From Paramecium octaurelia (Eukaryota; Ciliophora; Oligohymenophorea; Peniculida; Parameciidae), in contig CAJJDP010000015.1 of assembly GCA_905182995.1 (NCBI GenBank), forward strand, positions 496,001-560,000: DNA of 64,000 bases, read 5' to 3'. The notes beneath the pieces are model-generated. The model saw nothing but the letters and a program-made list of their open reading frames with translations. It was not told where the DNA came from and did not search any database. This document shows, piece after piece, positions 12,051 to 24,600 of the stretch. The first letter of the stretch is position 1. Every line of letters starts with the position of its first letter. A program made the translations under genes and the position numbers.

Positions 12051-13821
12051 TCAAATAATGCTACATTCGCAATCGCAATCATAAACTGGACATTTTTGAT
12101 ATAACTCAAACCATTCTTCGATATGAGATTGATGTCCTCCATGTTTGCAACTTAAACACCAAACCATAGCTTATTCTATTTTTAATTGGTCCAATATCCT
12201 TTGTTAATTAGACCCTCTCTTCCTATCAATGTCTTAATTATTTGGTATTGTAAAATACTATGCACAAACAACACAATTTGACAATGCATGATTACAAGAC
12301 GCACAAAGATTTGTTCTTGGATTATCATCTCTGGCCAGATTTCTAAGTAATTGATTAAATATTTCATAATTATTACCCTCTTCTTGGATTACCCCTTCTT
12401 TGAATTTCTAAGTAAGGTTATCCAACTGGATTCTGACAGAAATTGCAACACATTGAAATTTGAGGAGACAGATACTATTTGAAGGCCTCATTGAGAAATG
12501 CTTTATTGTACTCCAATTCAGTTTACTTAATCCTACACAACAGTGAATTAATGGGTATATCCTGTTTCAATAAATAATCAATGTAAGAATTGAAGATCTT
12601 GATTAGTTTATCTTTTTGTGGATAATCTAAAATATATAAATATATCGAAATAATCCCGCATAATTGAAGATCCCCCTTGTCATCAAGGTATTACTACAAA
12701 TATTAGATAGAGATCTCCGATTTCCCATTTAATATAATATTATCCAACATATTCTAGATTTGTGGTTTCCTACCTTGACAAAATCTTCCCCACAATCCTA
12801 TTCGATCAAAAATACTTATTCTATGAGCACCATAATTTAGATATTCAGCGAATTTATCTTTTTTCAAAAATTCAGCAATTAGTTCAAAATAAGGATCAGT
12901 AAACTTCTTATTTTCTAAAAACACTTTGCAAATTTCAATGATATTCTTTAAGACTTCCTTTTAACTAATATTTGTATACAAGGTTTTCATTTCATCAATA
13001 CCTTAAAGAGCCATTAAGATTTGATTTGTTTCCTTATCCTGATCGGGTAAGAATTCCCTCAAAATTTAGATTGCTTTTTAGAATTGAAAATGAACACATG
13101 CTATGGCTGCTGCTCTGATGTATTCAGCCCTTGAGATGCACTGTTTACATATATCCTCAACATTGAAACTCTTATGATCGTCTCCACTTTTCCAACCGCA
13201 TCTGTTAATTAATTTACTTATCTGATCATTAGTATAGTATTCATAGAAAAAATACTCATTAGATTTTGCTTGACTTTCAGGCTCAAGGTAGATGCCTTCG
13301 AGTATAGAGTTATCTTTTTATTTCAAAGTTAGATTTTAACTTTATATTTATAGGTCCTATTGAGATCGAATGCCTCCTGGTCTTGGTTTCTACATTTGAG
13401 TATTATTGATTAATTATTGCTACTGCGATTACTTGATTTCATCTAAGCACAATTGAATATATTAGAAGATGTCAGGATTAGCAAAATAGCAATCGTTTAC
13501 GTCGAATTGAAATCCTTTTGCTAATCTCTCTTAGACTAAATCGTGGAAATCCTTTTCATTTTCACACCCTTAGATTGTATAGATATTCCATTCGTTTTGT
13601 GTTCTCGTTAATAGTTGATCCTTTGAGATATATTACAAGGAGTCCTTATACTAAATCAAATTAAGATAGTTGTATAATTCCTAATAAGTGAATTCCTACT
13701 CCTCATCTATGTCAATATTGTTTATGTTATATTAATGCAAAATGTTCTGTAATTCACCCACAGGTATCTTCTTTTATTTTAACTCAGAGTCCTTGCTTAT
13801 CTTTTAGAGAAGAGTTTGCAT
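12051..13821 (-). CDS. MIOS: MIOS-like GATOR2 subunit, alpha-solenoid and zinc-ribbon part only
   Basis: The protein has 578 residues with one 34-nt intron at 12343-12376. The C-terminus is a dense zinc-binding module: MCCNFCQNPVG, NLCASCNHALSNCVVCAQYF, then AMVWCLSCKHGGHQSHIEEW and CPVYDCDCEC. The CxxCxHGGHxxH...CPVxxCxC series is that of Mios/WDR24/WDR59, closest to Mios. Upstream is a helical solenoid (AEYIRAAAIACVHFQFQKAI). GATOR2 activates TORC1 in amino-acid sensing at the lysosome. Animal Mios has an N-terminal WD40 propeller; none is visible here, and only 50 bp separate the start from the next gene's stop. The function is an inference from the zinc module. Confidence 0.72.
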
Positions 13822-13871
13822 TGAAAATGGTAAATAAAATAATTATAATATTGAAATAAAGAAATTGAAGA

Positions 13872-15225
13872 TCATTATTTTTATTTAAGCAGGTAATTTA
13901 TAGTTTCGATGGTGTTTCTATTATAGGTCTGGAATGAAAGCAATTCCTCGTGTTGCAACTAATTTTAATTTTGAATATACTTCATCTATAAACTCCTGAT
14001 TATTCAATAATACTCTTGGCAAAGTGTTATCAAATCGAAGTATGAAATATTTGGTAGTCTCACAAACCACATCTCTCAAATCTTTAAACTAAGTCCTTAT
14101 AGATTTATTTACTTCTATCTTCCGATCAAAATGTAAATACAAGTCTGATTAGTCTATAAATTATCTGAATATTTGATTATATTCATGATTTGAATCAAAG
14201 AAGCATTTGACTTCCACTTATGAATTAGCCATCTTTCTATAATCCTCAAATATCTACAATGATTTTGCAATTACTAAATAAATCAGACTCAATGCAGTAA
14301 TCTTCTCATCCTTCTTGAATCTATAATCAATGAGACAAATGTCAAACAATTAAACAAGTTCTCTGTATCTATAATAAGATTCGTTGGATCTTTCCTTTAA
14401 TGAAACTTTCAATTCTTTGTCCATAATGTACTCATCCCATAGTTTAGTATAATAATTCAACCAGAAAATTGGAGTATTTGGATTCATTCTGAAATCTAAG
14501 CATTTCAATATTGCAACTTCCATCTCCTCAATCTCTTGTATTGTGTATTAATCTTAAATGAGTCTATGAAAATCCTTCAATGTCTTCGGATAGATTTCCT
14601 CACATTTATGAGCTATGAAAATGGCTGCTACTCCAAGTAGTTAGAATTTAGCTCTTAAGACATTTGGCTGCCTCAGAAGATATCTTTCAACGTAATTTCT
14701 AGATAAATAAAAGGTTTCTCTTTTAAAATGAAATGAATGAGCCACCTCAACCAACCAATCAAATAATATAGCCACCATATGACTTTAAATTTCATTCTAG
14801 TTGTTTAAGTAATTTTTTTAATAACTATAAATTTCCTCAAATTTTACTTATTCTCTCATAAACTCATTCAAAGTTTCCTACTCCTCCTCTTAATTATTAT
14901 CTAATGAATTATTAAAAGTAAATGAAGATAAGTCCTTCCCAAACTCATTGCTTATCAAATTCTCTAACTTTTAGGAATTTTATTATGATTCAATTCTTTG
15001 CTCTAAGTTTGGAGTTTCTTCTGTAATTATGGGAGAAATAGTATTTTCATTCTTCACTTTCTTTGTTGCAGTTTATCTAACTTAGATAAATATTGAATAC
15101 TCATATTCACATGCCGCCTAATTGGATTTGAATTTAACACTATCACAATTAGTTTTGATTTCTAAATTTCTTTATTTTTGACCTTTTCTAGCCCTACTGT
15201 TTTACTTTTTTACATTGCTTTACAT
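13872..15225 (-). CDS. Cyclin (A/B/E superfamily)
   Basis: The protein has 443 residues with one 22-nt intron at 13959-13980. The first cyclin box is clear: HMVAILFDWLVEVAHSFHFK, RETFYLSRNYVERYL and LLGVAAIFIAHKCEEIYPKT, including the MRxxLxDWL-type lead-in (here MVAILFDWL) and the conserved AxKxEE-like AHKCEEIYP. The second fold (TPIFWLNYYTKL) is weaker. The protein would bind and activate a CDK. The 3' intron is required: without it the frame runs open, with no TGA, straight into the downstream MIOS-like gene. The N-terminus (about 110 residues) is low complexity and the exact start is less sure. Confidence 0.8.
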
Positions 15226-15429
15226 TTATATTCTCTTGGTTATGTATTTATGCTATTAATTATTTTTATTACTAATTGTAGGCAAATTAAAATATAAAAA
15301 TATCAAAGAGTTTCTAATTTTTTTCTAGAGAATTTTCAGGATTAAATGACAGGATTTTATTAATCCTGGATTTAATCTAGAAAAATATATTTTGATAAAT
15401 TTTATATTTTAAAAAAAAACAACTCAAAA

Positions 15430-17595
15430 TCATTATCCTCTCTTTTGCTTTTTGAATTTTGCAATAATAGTTTCAATTTCATTTGGTGGAACTGGATCAT
15501 GTCTTTTGTATTCAAGTGAAAATTCTCCTTGACCTGATGTAAATCCTCTCAATTCAGTTGCATAACCAAACATTTGAGACAAGGGCACATCTGCATTCAA
15601 TACAAACATATCTCCTCGAGATTCTGTATTTGTAACTGATCCTCTTCTCTTGGCAATACCAACCATGGCTTATTAATAGGAAGGAGCAGGAACCATGATT
15701 TCAACTGCCATAACTGGTTCCAAGATTTCTGGTCCAGCCTATCTAAATGTTTAGGCGAATGCATATTTGGTTGCTGTCATAAAAGCATTAGAGGATGAAT
15801 CCACAACGTGAGTCTCACCTCCTTCTAGAACAAATCTAACATTAACAACAGGGTAACCAGTCAAAGGACCTTTGTCCACTGATTCATAGAACCCTTTTTC
15901 AACAGCAGTGATATATTCATTAGGTATACTAGTACCAATGACATGATTTTCAAATTGATTAGAGAATTGACCTTCTTCCAATTAGAGTGGTTCCATGTAT
16001 CCAATAACTTTGGCATACTGTCCAGCACCTCCTGTTTGTTTTTTATGTAAATAATCAAATTGTTATTTTTAAGTGATAGTTTCTCTGTAATTAACAGTTG
16101 GTTGACCCAATTGAACATCAATTTCAAATTCTCTTCTCATACGTTCAGCATAGATTTGCAAGTGCAATTCACCCATTCCGGAAATAATGATTTCCTCACT
16201 TTCTTTATCCATATCAACATTGAAAGTAGGATCTTCTCTCTAAAATTTAGATAAAGCCTTTTAGAATCTTGCAGAGTATTCCTTCTTAGTAGGTTTAATG
16301 GATAATGACATGACTGGTTATGGAACAAACATACTAGAACATAATACTTGATAATTCATATCTCCATAGACAAGAGTGTCACCACTTGAACAATCTACTC
16401 CAAATACTGCAAAGATATCTCCAGCTTCAACATCATTGATTTCTTCCATTTAATTTGCATGCATCTTAGCCATACGAGCAACCTTTACTCTCTTCTTTGT
16501 TTTCATATTATAGACATAATCTCCTTTCTTTAACTTCCCTTAATATACTCTAACATATGTTAATTATCCGAATTTGTTCTCTTCTAACTTAAAGGCATAA
16601 CCAACGAATGGCAATTTAGGATCTGTTTTAAATTCAATTTTTTTCTCTTCCTTTTAATCTTGAGATATTTGGAATCCAAAGTTCTATTTCTCTTCTGGAG
16701 CAGGTAAATAATCTACCACACCATCCAAAGCCAATTAAACTCCCTTATTTTTATATGCACTTCCCATAAACACTGGGTAGAACTTGTGATCTTAGCAATT
16801 CTTTCTAATAGAGGCCTTTAGTTTCTCTTCACTAATCGGTTACTCATTCAAGTACAAATCCTCTATCTCTGGATCGATACTTCCCAAAGTCTCTATCAAT
16901 TCTTATCTCTTCTCCTTTGCTTCCTCCATGTATCTCTCTGGAACTTCAGTCTCCTTTACATCCTCTCCCTTCAATCCTTCAAAGAAGTAAGCCTTCATTT
17001 TAATCAAATCTACTAACCCATTGAATGTTTAATCCTATCCGATGGGTATTTGTACTGCTGCGACTGTTAATGACAATCTCTTTCTGATACTCTATATGGC
17101 ACTCCAAGGATTTGCTCCCATTCTATCCAATTTATTTATGAAGATGATTCTGGGCACTTTATATCTTGACATTTATTTATGAACTGTCAACGTTTAAGGT
17201 TGGACTCCTGCCACTCCACAAATCAACAATACTCCACCATCAAGCACTCTCAATGCTCTTTCCACTTCTATGGTAAAATCAACATGTCCTGGTGTATCAA
17301 TCAAATTCACCTAATGTCCTTTCCATTTCAAATGAGTTGCAGCACTTTAAATTGTAATTCCCTTCTCTTTCTCAAGTTCCATAAAATCCATTGTTGCACC
17401 TGCTGAATCTGCTCCCTTGACTTCATGAATTTCATGAATTCTTCCACCGTAATAGAGCACTCTCTCTGAAAATGTTGTTTTCCCAGAATCAATATGAGCT
17501 GAAACACCAATGTTTCTAATTAACTTGTGCATAGGTTGACTAAACCAAAACAAAGGAGTTCGCATAAATGACTTGAATCGGAATATATTATTCAT
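15430..17595 (-). CDS. GFM1: Mitochondrial elongation factor G1
   Basis: This is a single-exon gene of 721 residues. GTPase motifs are intact: AHIDSGKTT (G1), EKGITIQSA (G2), DTPGHVDF (G3) and NKLD (G4). Later domains include [40 protein letters not shown] and [15 protein letters not shown]. The match to the mitochondrial EF-G1 type ([19 protein letters not shown]) is close. The first 30 residues ([17 protein letters not shown]) are basic and hydrophobic with no acidic residue, fitting a mitochondrial presequence. It catalyses ribosome translocation in mitochondrial translation. Length is close to the usual 750. The protein ends QKRGQ, with the penultimate codon TAA read as Gln, then TGA. Confidence 0.95.
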
Positions 17596-17765
17596 CTCTT
17601 TAATTTTTACGAGAATTAAAAATTTAATTTAATTTTATTTTTTTTTTCTTTTTCACACTCATCCTCACCCTACTCCCCATACTAACTCAAATCTACCATT
17701 ACTTTAATAATCCTTATTTTTATTCAACTAAAATTTATAAATAAAAAAAGCCATTAAAAAATTAT

Positions 17766-17826
17766 AAATTCTATTCATTATCATTATAATAATTGTAAAT
17801 TCTATTCATTATCATTATAATAATTG
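17766..17826. repeat. Two tandem copies of a 31-bp AT-rich unit
   Basis: Bases 17766-17796 and 17797-17826 are essentially identical copies, a small local duplication between the EF-G promoter side and the small gene at 17857. Confidence 0.9.
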
Positions 17827-17856
17827 AAATATCTTCTGTTGGTGATCCTGAAATTC

Positions 17857-18030
17857 ATGACTGCAAAAAAGAGAGTATCTAACATCAATAAATGCAGCCT
17901 TCTCTTCCCTTTGAATAAATTGAAACAATCTTCAAAAACAAAGACTCTCTGTAAAGATGATCAAAAGAGAATTGAAATTTAGCATTGCTTGTAAAATAAC
18001 TGTTTAGATGAAAATAATTGTAAGAAATGA
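17857..18030 (+). CDS. Small basic Cys-containing protein, hypothetical
   Basis: This is a 57-residue frame (MTAKKRVSNINKCSLL...DENNCKK) with five cysteines and many lysines, containing two in-frame TAA/TAG glutamines before TGA. No family is recognised. Its stop directly abuts the stop of the convergent gene on the other strand (TGATCA). It could be an exon of a longer gene or chance; the absence of other support keeps confidence low. Confidence 0.35.
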
Positions 18031-18378
18031 TCAAGTAAATTCTTCCTCCAAGGCTTCAAAGTTTATATTATCTAGGTTAGCTAACATTGATTTTTCATAA
18101 ACATCAGTATTATATTCTTGTTCCTCATTGGCTTTTTGTTCCAATTAATATTCTACATATTGTTAATCTAATATTAGTCTTGGATGTACCAATAACATTG
18201 CATTGCTCTTCGAAATCTTTGATTAAGTCATCATATTCTAATTTGGCTCGTAATTCTCTAAAGTTATCTAATGTCTTGAATCTCAATTCCTTTTATTGCT
18301 TTTAAGCATTTAATTCAATTTTCTATTAATAAAAGATACAGATACCAACTTTGTCATCTACAAGGTTTTTTTTTCCAT
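18031..18378 (-). CDS. Small charged helical protein, function unknown
   Basis: The protein has 100 residues after removal of introns of 23 nt (18323-18345) and 22 nt. It reads as a nearly continuous charged helix (KELRFKTLDNFRELRAKLEY) and ends with an acidic tail, NINFEALEEEFT. No domain is recognised. It lies head-to-head with the ribosomal protein gene, 58 bp away, so the two probably share a promoter. Confidence 0.6.
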
Positions 18379-18436
18379 TTTATGTAATAATTAGTTTAAA
18401 TATTTTTTAAATAAAAAATAAATCCATTATTTTTGC

Positions 18437-18902
18437 ATGGTTCAAGTGAAGAGACAAGACAGAAGAAAAGTTTATGAATACTTGTTATTGGAAGGTGTTA
18501 TTGTGATTAAGAAGGTAAATGATGAATTTATTGATTATAGGACATGGCACTCCCATTGCATGCCGAAACAGGAGTCAAGAATCTTGAAGTCTGGATGCTC
18601 TTGAGAAGCTTAAGAGATAAGAAATTAGTGGATTTAGTATTCTCATGGCAATATTACTATTATTATCTCAAGGCAGAAGGAGTGAAATATGTAAGAGACA
18701 AGTTGGGTATGTGTTTGAATTTGACATTTTCTTAGGTATTGTAGAAGATGTCATTCCTGCAACATTCAAAAAGGCTGATAAGAAATTTGAAGATGACGCT
18801 CCAGAGACAAGACAAAGAGGTGGAAAGGGAGGAAGATCATTTGGCAGAGGAAACAGAGGAGCTCCTAGAAGAAATGAAGAAACAGAATAGCCAGCCTAAT
18901 GA
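18437..18902 (+). CDS. RPS10: 40S ribosomal protein eS10
   Basis: The protein has 136 residues with introns at 18515-18540 and 18707-18735. It begins MVQVKRQDRRKVYEYLLLEG and continues HAETGVKNLEVWMLLRSLRD, then YYYYYLKAEGVKYVRDKLG, the eS10 winged-helix core. The tail RQRGGKGGRSFGRGNRGAPR is the usual glycine/arginine-rich end of eS10. The domain sits in the head of the small ribosomal subunit near the mRNA entry. Length is slightly below the animal 165. TGA is at 18900-18902 after an in-frame TAA. Confidence 0.95.
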
Positions 18903-19003
18903 ATATAATTACATAAGTATATTACATTACGCATCTTAATAATTGGGTATCTGATTATTCTACACAGCTGCAATAATAATATAAATTATTAATATAAATA
19001 TAT

Positions 19004-21578
19004 TCAAGAGCCACAATTCAAGCAAACCTCAACTTCATCGCCATCTTCAGTAACAATAATTTGAGGTTTACCCTTCTTAACCGTTTTACCTTCATTAGTA
19101 ACAATCTTTTTGGATGCACTTTCATCGATTAATTCTTATTTGGATGATTGAATTTTTATTTGTCCACCTTCTTTTAGTAATGCCTCAACATCTACTGTGA
19201 ATTTAATGGGATCTGCTGCAGGTCTGGTTCTCAGATAATACATTCCTTAAATAATTACACAGAATATGTACCTGTTTTCAATCCCTTCTCCCAAGCATAG
19301 AAATGCATAGAAGTCACTTTAGACATAGTAGGTTCAGCCATGTGGATATTTAAGGACTGACTCTAATCAATAAATGGAGCTCTGGATGTGGCCAAATTTA
19401 ATATTGCTTTTTAGGAGATCTCCCAAACAGTCTTATATAATGATTTGATGTTATTCGGAATTTCTTCGATATTCTAGACAGAACCATTGTTCATGATTAA
19501 TTTGTTCTTGATTTGTGGTGTCCATAAATTCAACTCAATCAAATCGTCAACTAAATGAGGATTGATGCAAACGAATTCTCCAGCCAAGACTCTTCTTGTA
19601 TAGATGTTAGTTGTATATGGTTCAAATGACTCATTATTTTACAGAATTTGACTGGTTGAGGCTGTTGGCATAGGTGCGATCAATAAAGAATTTCTCATTC
19701 CATATTTGACAATATTCTATTTGAGAGTATTCCAATCATATAATTTTGGACTTACGCCCCACATATCAAATTGCAATATTCCTTATGAAGCTGGACTACC
19801 TGTAAAGGTTTCATAAGGTCCAAACTTCTATGCCAATTCCAAAGATGTTTGACATGCTCCATAGTAGATAGTTTCAAAGATCTTTGCATTCAATTCTAAG
19901 GCATCTTCCGAATCAAATGGAATTTTCATTCTTTGTAATGCATCTGCAAATCCTTAGACTCCAATTCCAATAGGTCTATTTCTTTTATTGCTGTATTCTG
20001 CTTATTTAACAGGATAAAAGTTCAAATCAATGACAATGTTCAAATTTATTGTGATTATTTTTGTAATCTCTAATAACTTATCAAAATCGAAAGTTTTATC
20101 TTCTTTGATTAACTTTTACAAATTAATACTAGCAAGATTGCAAACAGCAATTTCATCAGGTGAAGTGTATTATATGATTTCAGTGCATAGATTACTACTT
20201 TTGATAGTACCAAGATTCTTTTAATTGCTTTTTGAATTACAAGCATCTTTATACAACATATATGGTAATCCAGTTGATATTTGAGCATCAATAATTTCTT
20301 ACCATAATTGTCTGGCCTTCATTGTTACTCTGCCCATATTTTTGGATTCATATTCAGTGTACAATTTGTTGAATTCTTAACCATAACAATCCTAGAGACC
20401 TGGACATTCATTTGGACACATCAAAGTCCAATCTGAGTCATCCTTCACTCTTTACATAAATAGATCAGGTATCCATAAACCCAAAAACAAATCTCTTGCT
20501 CTTTATTCTTCAATCCCATGGTTCTTTCTCAATTGTAAGAAACTGATAATATCACTATGCCATGGTTCTAAATAGATGGCAAATGATCCTTTTCTTTTGC
20601 CACCTCCTTAATCTACGTATCTTGCTGTATCATTGAACACCTTCAACATAGGAACCAAGCCATTGCTAATTCCATTGGTTCCTCTAATATAACTATCTTG
20701 GGATCTGATCTTTGACACGCTTAATCCGATTCCTCCAGCCGACTTACTGATTAGAGCACATCTCTTGAGAGTCTCATATATGCCTTCGATTGAATCATCA
20801 ACCATATCCAACAGAAAACATGATGACATTTAAGGATAGGGAGTACCACTGTTAAATAATGTTGGTGTCGCATGAGTGAAGTACTTCTAGGACATCAAAT
20901 GATAAGTTTAAAAGGCCGATTAGAGATCCTCCTTGTGGATGCCAATGCTGACTCTCATTAATAACTATTATGGTCTTTCAATTGGCTTTTTCCCTTCCTT
21001 TAGTAAATAGCTTCTCTCTAAAGTCTTAAAACCGAAAAAGTCATATTGGTAATCTCTGTCATAATTTATCTCATTTTGAATGATATCTTTATTTTCCATT
21101 ATTATTTTATAAACATCATCAGCTATCAATGGGGCTGGTCTACCATATTTATCCTAGAATTTAGAGTAAAAATTTACTGTGAACGAATGTAATTTAGAAG
21201 CCACTTCACTAAAGGATTCGCTTGTTTCCTTGTGGAGGTTGTTGACTGCTATTCTTGCAGCCAATAAAGAATATTGTGGATGAACCAAATTCATGTAAGC
21301 ACATGTTTCTGCCGCCAAATTATCCAATTGCACAGTTGTTATTCCTAAAATAAAAACTAGCAATTTTAATTACCCTCATACATCCCTTGAATAACCTTCC
21401 ACATTATCAAGTTTATATTGATATGCTACAGATTTGAAGCTAAATTTTATAATCTCTCTGCTATTTTTTAAATATCGATATTCTATTTTCCTCCATCTCT
21501 TTTTAATACATAAGATATATTTTTTTATTTTGCTAATTCTTATAAATGCTCAAAAGAATAGTCATGATCTTGATCCAT
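19004..21578 (-). CDS. RNR1: Ribonucleoside-diphosphate reductase large subunit
   Basis: The protein has 839 residues with introns at 21345-21373 (29 nt) and 19246-19271 (26 nt). The N-terminal cone is [20 protein letters not shown]. The first intron splits [23 protein letters not shown], the conserved class I R1 region. Further on are [58 protein letters not shown] (nucleotide site) and [18 protein letters not shown]. The last residues VCLNCGS form the CxxC redox tail. It reduces NDPs to dNDPs with the R2 subunit in the cytosol. Only the 5' upstream extension ([20 protein letters not shown]) is unusual. Confidence 0.96.
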
Positions 21579-21674
21579 TTTTTATATATAAATATATTTT
21601 TAAACTAGACTTTACTTTAAATTATACAGTATTTGGCTCCAAAAATTTTAGTTTGAAAATTATTTATAATATTA

Positions 21675-24600
21675 TCAATAACGCTAACCCGGAGAAGTAA
21701 ATCCACTACTATAAGTCAATTAAGATTCTGACAAATCTCTTGGTTCTATATCAACCTCTTATTGTGGTTTATAAAGAGAGAATTGCGAAGATGATCCTGG
21801 ACTGTAATATTGCTATTACTTTTGGAATTGTCCTGTGTTATATGCTAATAGACATATTAATAATTTTATACTTGAATTGTTTTTATTTTCAACTTCTTGA
21901 TTGATTTAATCTCGTATTTGTTATGTTCTTTTGAATATCTCCTATTCCCTTTCTCTCAACATAGATTGCAAGTGCTCATCATGTTCCCTTTCTCTTATAT
22001 TTTGCATCTCATCTCTTAATTGATTACGCAATTAATTTATCTTTTCTCTTTCATCTTCAACCAACATCGAAGGTGAAAATTGTTACTATTTCTGACTAGA
22101 TTGAAAATCATACAAGGCACTTGATAATTTCTAACTAGTCATAGGTTCTCTGATATCACCAGAACTTTACTCAAAATTGTTCTAATAATTACTATTTTAA
22201 TAGTAATTTGGTTAATATTGTTAATTTGAAAAACTCTATGATTTCTTATATTACTCCATTAGTTATTATTCCTGCATTCTCAATTTCTCTTGATGCTATT
22301 TGGCCAATCTCTCCATCTCTTGCTCAAACTATTATCTTCTCTATACACTGCTTTATCTCTTCTTGTCTTCAACCTATTTCTTGTCTCTCAACTACTACTC
22401 CTCTTTGCTGATCTATTCCGAAAACATTTGATCTCTCAACTTTTTCTCTCTCTCTAACTAAATCATCTTTAAATCCTATTGAAATTGATGTATTCTCTCA
22501 TGATATTCAACCTCCTCTATTTATGCTTCATTCTCTAATTCTTGTAACTGCTGCATCCTTAATTACTTCAATTATTCAACTTTTATTTATTGTTGCTAAG
22601 AGTCCATTTTCCATTGTTCCTACTTGATTTAATCTAATAATTCTTTTTCCTTCTATCTAAACTCCAATTATGATTGAATCTTCCTCTGATTCTCCTACTT
22701 TGCTCTTTACTCCATTTGTTGTTGAAACTTACTAAATATCTGATACTCTAAGTTCTGTAAGGCCTCCTCTTCCTACAAGGAGACAATCCTGAAATTGTCA
22801 GCCAACTAAGTCTTCCTGAATTATTTATTTAAATATTCCTACTCCTATTATTACAAATCTAATTATTTCTAGACTGCTTGATTCATATTCTTCTCTAAGT
22901 TCTCTAACTACTTAATTCTTTGCTATCTAACCTATTGATCTTATTAAAACTGCTTTTGAGCTCTCATTTCAACTTGATAATCAAACATTTCTTGTCTGTC
23001 CTTCTCAGCCTACATAGTCAAAAGCTGCTTCTCCTAAAACAACTAATCCAATTACTCCATCTATTGAGCCATTTATTAGAGCCTTGAGATTTGTTGCTGC
23101 TTCTATATCAATCTTTATTCGTCCTCTTATAGCTGTTCTCTCACTCTCGCCTAATACTACACACTTCCTTTAGGATAAATACTGAAGAGCTGATATTAAT
23201 CCTTTTGCAAAGGCAATAGAAACTATAAATTAATCTAGTATTAATCCATATCTAATGATTTGCTGAGATTAATTGTGCTCTCTATGAGTCTATCAATTTC
23301 AACTGTATTGCTTCTAGCAAAGAAGAGATCCAATTGATCCTGATCATTCATTCTCATAATAGTATTTTTAAAATAACTAAAGTATTCCACCATGAACAAC
23401 ACAATCATTTATGGTAAATCATTATACAATATCAGATGATCAATTAATTAGATCCATTGATTCTTATTCATTAGATTCGTATATAGCTATCGAATGGAAG
23501 GCCAAGCATATTTAATAGGCGAATATCCCAAGTATTATTTCATATGTTAATACAATTGAGGATCTACTTAATTGAATACTTGATCGTGGAATTGCAACAA
23601 AGAGACAGGAGCATTGGGGAAATTTTCGAAAAATCTTTGGCAATGCTATATCAACAGGGAGAGTGTGGCCTCAAAAATCAACAGTTCCTCTCCTCTTTTA
23701 AACAATTTCACAAATGGAAAGACCAATTAGGGTAGATAATCGATTTCAGCGAATAAAGGACAGTAGTATGCCAGACAAGATAATGTTCTTTGCAATCTAG
23801 AAAACAGAGATTCACTCTATAGGGGATATTGATCAGCCAATTTTTAATAGGCTGGATGAATTCCTTAATTTATTAGATTATTATAGGCTTCCTAATTCAT
23901 TGGTAGGTTGAGTAAGGATCTCCAAATTAAACTTCTTTTATCATCTGGAAAAACATGGTATTAAGTTAAGAACTATTATAGTCTTTGATAGTTTAAGAGT
24001 TCTTTCAATGGATCTTCGCTATTCTTATAAATTTTGCCTAAAGTATGAGAGTTGATTGGCTAACTCATACTATTGGATTTGCTGTTCTTCTTACTGACAA
24101 CTGATTAAGAAAACGAACCTTACATAGTATTAGTATTATTTCCAACTTTCTTGATGTCAATATTTGTTGTAGTATTATTAAAATTAAGAGTATCAGCATA
24201 GTTCTCTTTGATCATAGTGCTCACATTTACACCAATAGTTGAATTAAGATTCTGATTCTACTTGGCTAATTTATTAAGATCATACAAAGCAATCTCCCCT
24301 GTATTTAGAATAATAGCAATCTTATTTTGATACACATCAAAGTGAGTAGGTGTCTTCCCCTATAATATTTCAATGCATTTGATGAGATTACCACTACTAT
24401 CTATTTAAATAATCATGAAATTCTTAGTCAGCATCAATACCTATTATTTTTTAATTGGTTTGACTAATAATACACCGTTGCCATATCCTTGATTTACATC
24501 TTAAGTGATTAAATTATTATTATTATCTAAAATGTAAATTTTGTTAGAGTGACAATTAATTATCAATCTCTATCCATCTATTGAGGGAACCATTTGACAG

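Noticed and set aside
13821-13990. Fusion of the cyclin and the MIOS-like gene into one protein (frame open across the junction)
   Set aside because: A typical 22-nt intron at 13959-13980 moves the cyclin into a frame that stops at 13872-13874, leaving two normal genes 50 bp apart.
17857-18030. snRNA/snoRNA in the spacer between EF-G and the small helical gene
   Set aside because: No box C/D, H/ACA or Sm-site pattern was evident, and a plausible short coding frame covers the region.
23392-23911. Plus-strand gene with a start, a 22-nt intron and one in-frame TGA (looked like a recoded or broken gene)
   Set aside because: The minus strand over the same bases encodes the conserved TBC domain of TBC1D31 in an unbroken frame, so this is an antisense shadow.
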